From an uncultured Planctomycetaceae bacterium (GTDB taxonomy: Bacteria > Planctomycetota > Planctomycetia > Pirellulales > Lacipirellulaceae), in the NCBI GenBank assembly GCA_937860165.1, contig CALMBE010000480.1:1-9248 (forward strand): a DNA stretch of 9,248 bases. Direction: 5' to 3'. Shown here one piece after another: positions 5,216 through 9,248 of this stretch. The position numbers and the translations under genes are program-made. Within the stretch, counting starts at the first letter, position 1. Each line of letters opens with the position of its first letter. The notes under the pieces were generated by a model. That model was not told the origin of the DNA and did not search any database. It saw only the letters and a program-made list of their open reading frames with translations.

Positions 5216-7104
5216 GCTTTCACTCCCAATTGATCTACTACTCTGCACTCGATCCACTCCGGCGTGGCGAGCAATGTCGTACCCAAGTCTAGCACCCAGA
5301 GGGACTCTTTGTCCCCTGTCTGCTCGCAGCGAAAGCCGTGCGAGGCGTAAATCTCCTTTGCGGGAGCATTTTTCGCGGTGGATACAAAGGGCCCCCGCAG
5401 GGTTTGCATCCCCCGCTGCTGGGCCAGTGATACCAAGTGGGCCAGCATCGCTGTTTCTACCGTCCGCCCAATTACTCGGCAACTCATGAGAAATGTATCC
5501 AATTCCCATTCCTTGCCTTGCTCGTGGACGATCATCACCCCCACGATGCCGTTGTCGCCAAAACGATCGAGTACCCGAACCCAAGTTACCCAGCTCGAAG
5601 GCTCGGACTGAATTCGCAGGATGTCCTGCTCGCTGTAGCGGCGGGTGGTCATATTGAGCTGATTGGTCTTTTGGGTGAGCTGCGCCACACGCTCCAAGGT
5701 CACGGCATCGACCTCGCCAAATTCGGCAACCATTTCCAACGAGCGGTAATAATCTTCCAAAGTAGCCGCCGAGGAAGCCAATGCCGTGCGTTGTTCCTGG
5801 GCTGCGTACAGCTTGGTTCGCTCGCGGTCTTCCGCCGAGAGTGCGAGTCGTTCGAACAGTGGACATTGGCGCACCGCCGTGGCATGGCCAAAGGGGTTGG
5901 CCGCGTCGATATCGATCACCGTCAACTCGGGGAGCATCTCGCGCACAAATTCGCGTTCCACCGGGTTGTCGTCCAAGAACACGAGCGAATCGATGCCGAT
6001 GTTAAGCTCCGCGGCGATCTCGCGCAAATTAGCCGCTTTGTCGTGCCAGTTGATTCTGATCGCGGCGAAGTCGCCCCGCCGCAAGAGCATGCCCGGGTGT
6101 TGTTGGATCGCTTCGAGCGCATCGGCCTCATTGTTTTTACTGCAAATGGCCAAGAGAATTCCCCGTCGCGAAAGATCCAAAACCGTCCGTTGCAATGCTT
6201 GATAGGCCGCCCCCGGATAGTCCGCCCCGAGCTTGATCCCTGCGAGCCCGTCTTCGCCGATCACTCCGCCCCAGAGCGTGTTGTCCAAATCGCAGACCAG
6301 GCATTTGGCTTGTTTGCCGGAAAGAGGTGCGAGGAACCGCATCCACTCTTGCGTGAGTCGAATGAGCGAATTCCCCGCCAAGGGGAGCCGCGCCGTGAGC
6401 CATTTTTTTTCGTCACCCCACGACTCCCTGCCGTGGCGTGACACGAGTCCTTCGTAATCCAGCACGTAACACCCAGTCACCGCTGAAGCCAGCGACACCA
6501 ATTCGCGGTTGATCCGCTGAATCACTTGCGATTGGCCCCCTGCTGCTTGGGCATCGTAAATCCCGGCTGAAGAGTTCGATGGAATTTCCAAATTGTGGAT
6601 AACGATGTGGACATCGGTGCGTGAGCGAATGGTATCGAGCCAGACGCGATACCCACCGACCACGCGGTCGATGACCGCTTCGATTTCCGGTGGCGCAAGA
6701 TCACTAAACTTTGACCACAATTCTGGTGCGAGATCGCGGGCCAGCGGTGCGATCACTACGACATCGGTCGGTTCCTGGTACAGGGTGCTGTGAGGGTCCA
6801 AAATCTCCTGGACGTAGCTGTTGAATTGGCCTAACCGCACACTCAGATCGACGCCCCAGCAGGCCGCCGTGGCCCGCAACAGGGGCACCAGGGGCTCCAC
6901 GGTAAACGACCGGAGAATCAGCAGGTTGCACTCCGTCCTGGGAAAAACTGCCGCACACTTGGAAAGCCGAGCTTCCACAAACGGTGCATTGGCGAGCGAA
7001 GGGTCGGCAAACCAGAGTTGTTTGATCTGGGCCAACGCACGACCCAATTGACCTGCCGCCAGGGCAGCGTCGATTTGCACGCGAATTTCCTGAGAAGACT
7101 TCAT
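5212..7104 (-). CDS. FkbH-like HAD-IIIC phosphatase/acyltransferase
   Basis: A 630-aa long-form FkbH-like protein. The ATG at 7104 was chosen because GGGGG lies 8 bases upstream and only 4 bases separate it from the VOC stop; ATGs at 7122 and 7143 are alternatives. Residues about 65-260 resemble the SGNH-like N-terminal region of long FkbH proteins. The HAD-IIIC domain begins with C-L-V-C-D-L-D-N-T-L-W-G-G (268-280; nucleophile Asp272, Asp274), then C-S-K-N (321-324) and F-L-D-D-N-P-V-E-R (376-384). The family signature L-T-Q-K-T-N-Q-L-N (476-484) and a C-terminal GNAT-like part with S-C-R-V-I-G-R-T-V-E (541-550) complete it. Characterised FkbH enzymes dephosphorylate 1,3-bisphosphoglycerate and load the glyceryl group on an ACP. 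The ACP gene overlaps its stop codon, which fits that role. The end product here is unknown. Confidence 0.9.
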   Translation of the reverse strand: MKSSQEIRVQIDAALAAGQLGRALAQIKQLWFADPSLANAPFVEARLSKCAAVFPRTECNLLILRSFTVEPLVPLLRATAACWGVDLSVRLGQFNSYVQEILDPHSTLYQEPTDVVVIAPLARDLAPELWSKFSDLAPPEIEAVIDRVVGGYRVWLDTIRSRTDVHIVIHNLEIPSNSSAGIYDAQAAGGQSQVIQRINRELVSLASAVTGCYVLDYEGLVSRHGRESWGDEKKWLTARLPLAGNSLIRLTQEWMRFLAPLSGKQAKCLVCDLDNTLWGGVIGEDGLAGIKLGADYPGAAYQALQRTVLDLSRRGILLAICSKNNEADALEAIQQHPGMLLRRGDFAAIRINWHDKAANLREIAAELNIGIDSLVFLDDNPVEREFVREMLPELTVIDIDAANPFGHATAVRQCPLFERLALSAEDRERTKLYAAQEQRTALASSAATLEDYYRSLEMVAEFGEVDAVTLERVAQLTQKTNQLNMTTRRYSEQDILRIQSEPSSWVTWVRVLDRFGDNGIVGVMIVHEQGKEWELDTFLMSCRVIGRTVETAMLAHLVSLAQQRGMQTLRGPFVSTAKNAPAKEIYASHGFRCEQTGDKESLWVLDLGTTLLATPEWIECRVVDQLGVKA

Positions 7105-7108
7105 GCGC

Positions 7109-7552
7109 TCAGCCCCCACCATGCAATTCGCGGGGCAGTTCACGAGGGGCTTCCACCAGTTCCGTCAATTGCCGACTCGGAGTATAGAGCCACGCAATCG
7201 GCCGACCGTCGTAAGCGATGGCTGGCGTGGGTCCGCTCACCAGCAAACATTTCTCTTGGCGGAGATGCGCGATCGCGGCGACGATGTCGGGGACTTCGTA
7301 GCAAATATGGTACAAGCTGTTTCCCTTGGCAAGCACTCGCTGGACTTGCGATCCTGCATCCAACGGAGCGACCAATTCCAGCGTCGGTTCCCCTGCGATG
7401 TCGGTCCGAATAAACGCCACCCGGGCCTGTTGCAAAGGGTCGTCGAAAGGGCCTCGCCAGAGCCGATACCCCAAGGTATCGGCATACTGCGCCAGTGCCC
7501 GGTCGATGTCGGGGACGGCAACGCCGATGTGATCCACGCGAAAGGGCACCAT
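7109..7552 (-). CDS. VOC-family protein, methylmalonyl-CoA epimerase-like
   Basis: A 147-aa vicinal-oxygen-chelate protein starting MVPFRVDHIGVAV. It has two beta-alpha-beta-beta-beta modules and plausible metal ligands His8 (V-D-H-I-G), Glu59 (L-E-L-V-A-P), His82 (Y-H-I-C-Y-E-V) and Glu131 (L-T-E-L-V-E), spaced much as in methylmalonyl-CoA epimerase. The start codon overlaps the glycosyltransferase stop as TAATG, and FkbH begins 4 bases after its own stop, so it is part of a coupled set. An upstream in-frame extension of 16 residues lies within the preceding gene and is rejected. A housekeeping methylmalonyl-CoA role is unlikely in this setting; epimerising or isomerising an acyl thioester or the three-carbon unit handled by FkbH and the ACP is plausible but not shown. 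Other VOC activities (glyoxalase, dioxygenase-like) are possible. Confidence 0.82.
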   Translation of the reverse strand: MVPFRVDHIGVAVPDIDRALAQYADTLGYRLWRGPFDDPLQQARVAFIRTDIAGEPTLELVAPLDAGSQVQRVLAKGNSLYHICYEVPDIVAAIAHLRQEKCLLVSGPTPAIAYDGRPIAWLYTPSRQLTELVEAPRELPRELHGGG

Positions 7553-8793
7553 TACGATCGAGCCTCGGCAGTTAAAACCCCACGTAACACCACATCGCAA
7601 AACTCCTCGACCATCGCATCGCGGTCGAACTGGCGACTCACGATATCGGCAGCCTGATTTCCCATGCCTTGCCTTTCATCAGCGTCCATCGACCGGAATC
7701 GGTCGATGGCAGCAACCGTCGCCTCGACATCCCCTTGATTGACTTGGATGCCAATTTCCGCTCCCCGCATGAGGTCGGCCACATGACACTCGGCAGGACC
7801 CACCAACAAAATCGGTCGAGCCAGTGCCATCGCGCCGTAAACCTTGCAAGGATGAATGACTCCGACCACGTTGTTGCCCATCGTAACGACATGTACATCC
7901 GCGGCGGAAAGTGAATATTGGATTTGATCGAACGGTTGATAGGGCAAGTCGATGATGTTCGTAGGCTGGTGCGTGGCCATGGTCCGTTCGACATCGCGTT
8001 TTCCCATTCCGCCGCCGATGAACATGAACACCAATTCCTTCCGATCCTGCATTTTCACAGCTGCATCCAGCAGCGTTTGCACGGGAGTCGTCTGGCCGTG
8101 ATTGCCACTATACATGACCACGAATTTTCCTTCGAGCCCATGTGTCTTGCGAAAGGGATTTTCCGCGTGGGGAATCGAAGTCAAATGGGCTTCGTGGGGC
8201 CACGGGGGGAGAACGGTTAATTTTTCCGACACATCCAATTTCTTGTTCAATCGATCCGCCATGAACCGATCGAGGGCAATCACCGCATCGGACCTGCGCA
8301 AGATGGCCCGATTGAGGGTGTTGAAGGCCCGGGCGGGAAGCGACGTTTCCGTGAGTTTGCCCATCTCAATCAACTGGTCGGGATTGAGGTCCATGACCCA
8401 AAACTTGATCGGCACACGCCGAAACATCCGGATCAACAAGGCCGCCACCGAAGCCATCGGCGGCGAGGTACTCACCAGTACCCCTGCGAGTCGGGGAGTA
8501 AAGATTCCGCGAATCACCGCTTGCAGCAGAAACATCGATTGGGCAACCAAGCGGTGTATGAGCGTTCGTTTTCCCAAGGAAGAAAGTGGCAAGCGAATTA
8601 CCTCGACGCCGTCCATCGTTTCGCGTGCCGGATACTTGATCGAAGGGTCATTGTAAGCCCGCGCGGAAGTCAGCACACGCACAGCCACACCACGCTTAAC
8701 CAATTCAGCAGCCGCCTCGTGCATGTATTGCCCCACCGCCGGAGTATCAGGCTGGTAAACCTGAGAAATCACAAGCAGCGTGGGTTGAGGCAT
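7552..8793 (-). CDS. WbuB-like GT4 glycosyltransferase
   Basis: A 413-aa GT-B glycosyltransferase. The ATG at 8793 (MPQPTLLVISQVYQPD) starts exactly at the first Rossmann strand; the frame continues back to 8946, but that part translates the repeat-rich spacer. The N-terminal half has Y-Q-P-D-T-P-A-V-G-Q-Y (13-23), common in the WbuB group, and a hydrophobic stretch around 83-97 that may touch the membrane. The C-terminal half has M-Y-S-G-N-H-G (227-233), F-I-G-G-G (258-262) and the nucleotide-sugar segment V-I-H-P-C-K-V-Y-G-A-M-A (312-323), with His-Pro-Cys-Lys where many GT4 enzymes have Pro-Ser-Lys. It should transfer a sugar, perhaps fucose or another deoxy or amino sugar, to a lipid-linked acceptor at the cytoplasmic membrane. 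A pyrimidine-rich tract and no Shine-Dalgarno sequence precede the start. Donor specificity cannot be read. Confidence 0.9.
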   Translation of the reverse strand: MPQPTLLVISQVYQPDTPAVGQYMHEAAAELVKRGVAVRVLTSARAYNDPSIKYPARETMDGVEVIRLPLSSLGKRTLIHRLVAQSMFLLQAVIRGIFTPRLAGVLVSTSPPMASVAALLIRMFRRVPIKFWVMDLNPDQLIEMGKLTETSLPARAFNTLNRAILRRSDAVIALDRFMADRLNKKLDVSEKLTVLPPWPHEAHLTSIPHAENPFRKTHGLEGKFVVMYSGNHGQTTPVQTLLDAAVKMQDRKELVFMFIGGGMGKRDVERTMATHQPTNIIDLPYQPFDQIQYSLSAADVHVVTMGNNVVGVIHPCKVYGAMALARPILLVGPAECHVADLMRGAEIGIQVNQGDVEATVAAIDRFRSMDADERQGMGNQAADIVSRQFDRDAMVEEFCDVVLRGVLTAEARS

Positions 8794-8942
8794 GGAAGAT
8801 AGGGGGAAGGGGGAAGGGAATTCTGGCGAGCCGTAAGCAGACCACACAAGCGGGTGTGGTGCCCTCGCCCGGAGGCGGGTGAAATGCGAAAGGGGAAAAC
8901 TCTTGATACGCACCACAAACAACGGACAACGGACCTCCCCCC
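8794..8942. repeat. Repeat-rich 149-base spacer inside the operon
   Basis: Between the fucose synthase stop and the glycosyltransferase start lie several short structures. There are two AGGGGGA-type purine blocks (8800-8820, pyrimidine on the coding strand), a 7-bp hairpin ACCACAC/GTGTGGT (8841-8847 with 8854-8860), a GC-rich CGCC/GGCG stem (8866-8877), and a tandem AACGGAC duplication (8921-8934). No coding potential beyond accidental frames and no recognisable insertion-sequence ends were seen. It may carry an internal processing site or promoter; neither is evident. Confidence 0.4.
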
Positions 8943-9248
8943 TCACTTCTCACGCACCAATTCACTCTCAACTTCGCTCAAAAAATCCTGGTAGGTCTGA
9001 GCCAATCCTTCGCGAAGGCCAATCTGGGGATGCCATCCCAAACGATTCAAGAGCGCCGTATCGGTCCGCTTGAGCAGCGTTCCGTCGGGCTTCGAGGGGT
9101 CATTGATTATCTTGCCTCGATAGCCCACCACCTCGGCCACGAGTTGCGCCAATTCATGGATGCTGATATCCTCGCCCGTTCCCACGTTGACCAAATCAGG
9201 AGGATCCGACAACTCCAGCAAATGCACCACGGCATTGGCCAGATCGTC
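8943..9248 (-). CDS. fcl: GDP-L-fucose synthase, C-terminal part (cut by window edge)
   Basis: The last 101 residues of an extended SDR; the frame runs open off the right edge, beginning D-D-L-A-N-A-V-V-H-L-L-E-L. The block V-N-V-G-T-G-E-D-I-S-I-H-E-L-A, then V-V-G-Y-R-G-K-I, S-K-P-D-G-T, L-G-W-H-P-Q-I and a final T-Y-Q-D-F-L match the C-terminus of GDP-L-fucose synthase (GDP-4-keto-6-deoxymannose 3,5-epimerase/4-reductase). This enzyme makes GDP-L-fucose from the product of GDP-mannose 4,6-dehydratase, so a gmd gene is expected nearby, possibly just outside the window. The usual K-P-D-G-T-P-R-K is K-P-D-G-T-L-L-K here, a small departure. The catalytic Ser-Tyr-Lys part is outside the window, so activity cannot be judged. 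It is the first visible gene of the minus-strand operon. Confidence 0.88.
   Translation of the reverse strand, partial: DDLANAVVHLLELSDPPDLVNVGTGEDISIHELAQLVAEVVGYRGKIINDPSKPDGTLLKRTDTALLNRLGWHPQIGLREGLAQTYQDFLSEVESELVREK

Noticed and set aside
5216..5866. N-terminal extension of the ACP to 296 aa
   Set aside because: The extension overlaps the FkbH catalytic region in another frame and is low-complexity; the 79-aa form is full ACP length and starts at an ATGA junction.
5437..6441. A 334-aa plus-strand open frame opposite the FkbH gene
   Set aside because: The minus strand encodes clear HAD-IIIC motifs over the same bases; the plus frame shows no family features or binding site.
8794..8946. 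N-terminal extension of the glycosyltransferase by 51 residues
   Set aside because: It translates repeats and homopolymer-like tracts; the GT-B fold starts right at the ATG at 8793.

Overview
The window looks like a piece of a Planctomycetota chromosome, probably a Pirellulales-type relative. This is inferred from the style of the surface-polysaccharide genes, the weak or missing Shine-Dalgarno sequences in front of several genes, and the dispersed ACCAC(GG/TA)AG hairpin repeats between genes. No rRNA, tRNA or other phylogenetic marker is present, so the assignment is an inference.

Region 1 (1-1650, plus strand) is a small metal-handling locus. After a 239-base leader containing three overlapping inverted repeats comes a secreted lipoprotein with a long His/Glu/Asp-rich segment and a CxxC/His cluster (240-1061). 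Next is a hairpin repeat (1071-1128) and then a small exported protein with one heavy-metal-associated (HMA) domain carrying MHCANC (1156-1593). A perfect palindrome at 1621-1650 with a T-tract on the minus side ends the convergent minus-strand operon.

Region 2 (1674-9248, minus strand, transcribed right to left) is an exopolysaccharide operon. In transcription order it encodes a GDP-L-fucose synthase (cut by the window edge), a WbuB-like GT4 glycosyltransferase, a VOC/methylmalonyl-CoA-epimerase-like protein, a long FkbH-type HAD-IIIC/acyltransferase, a 79-aa acyl carrier protein, a two-domain GNAT-like acyltransferase, a DUF3473-type polysaccharide deacetylase of the kind associated with exosortase/PEP-CTERM loci, and a close homologue of plant GDP-mannose 3,5-epimerase. 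The VOC, FkbH, ACP and GNAT genes are tightly packed with TAATG and ATGA junctions, so they are probably translated together. Longer repeat-bearing spacers separate the fucose synthase from the glycosyltransferase and the GNAT from the deacetylase.

Read together, the operon appears to make two sugar nucleotides derived from GDP-mannose (GDP-L-fucose and GDP-L-galactose), transfer sugars onto a lipid-linked glycan, deacetylate it, and attach an ACP-bound three-carbon (glyceryl-type) or related acyl group. That ACP-dependent decoration module is the least conventional part of the window and the best candidate for undescribed biology. The chemistry proposed for it is inferred from family knowledge, not shown by the sequence.
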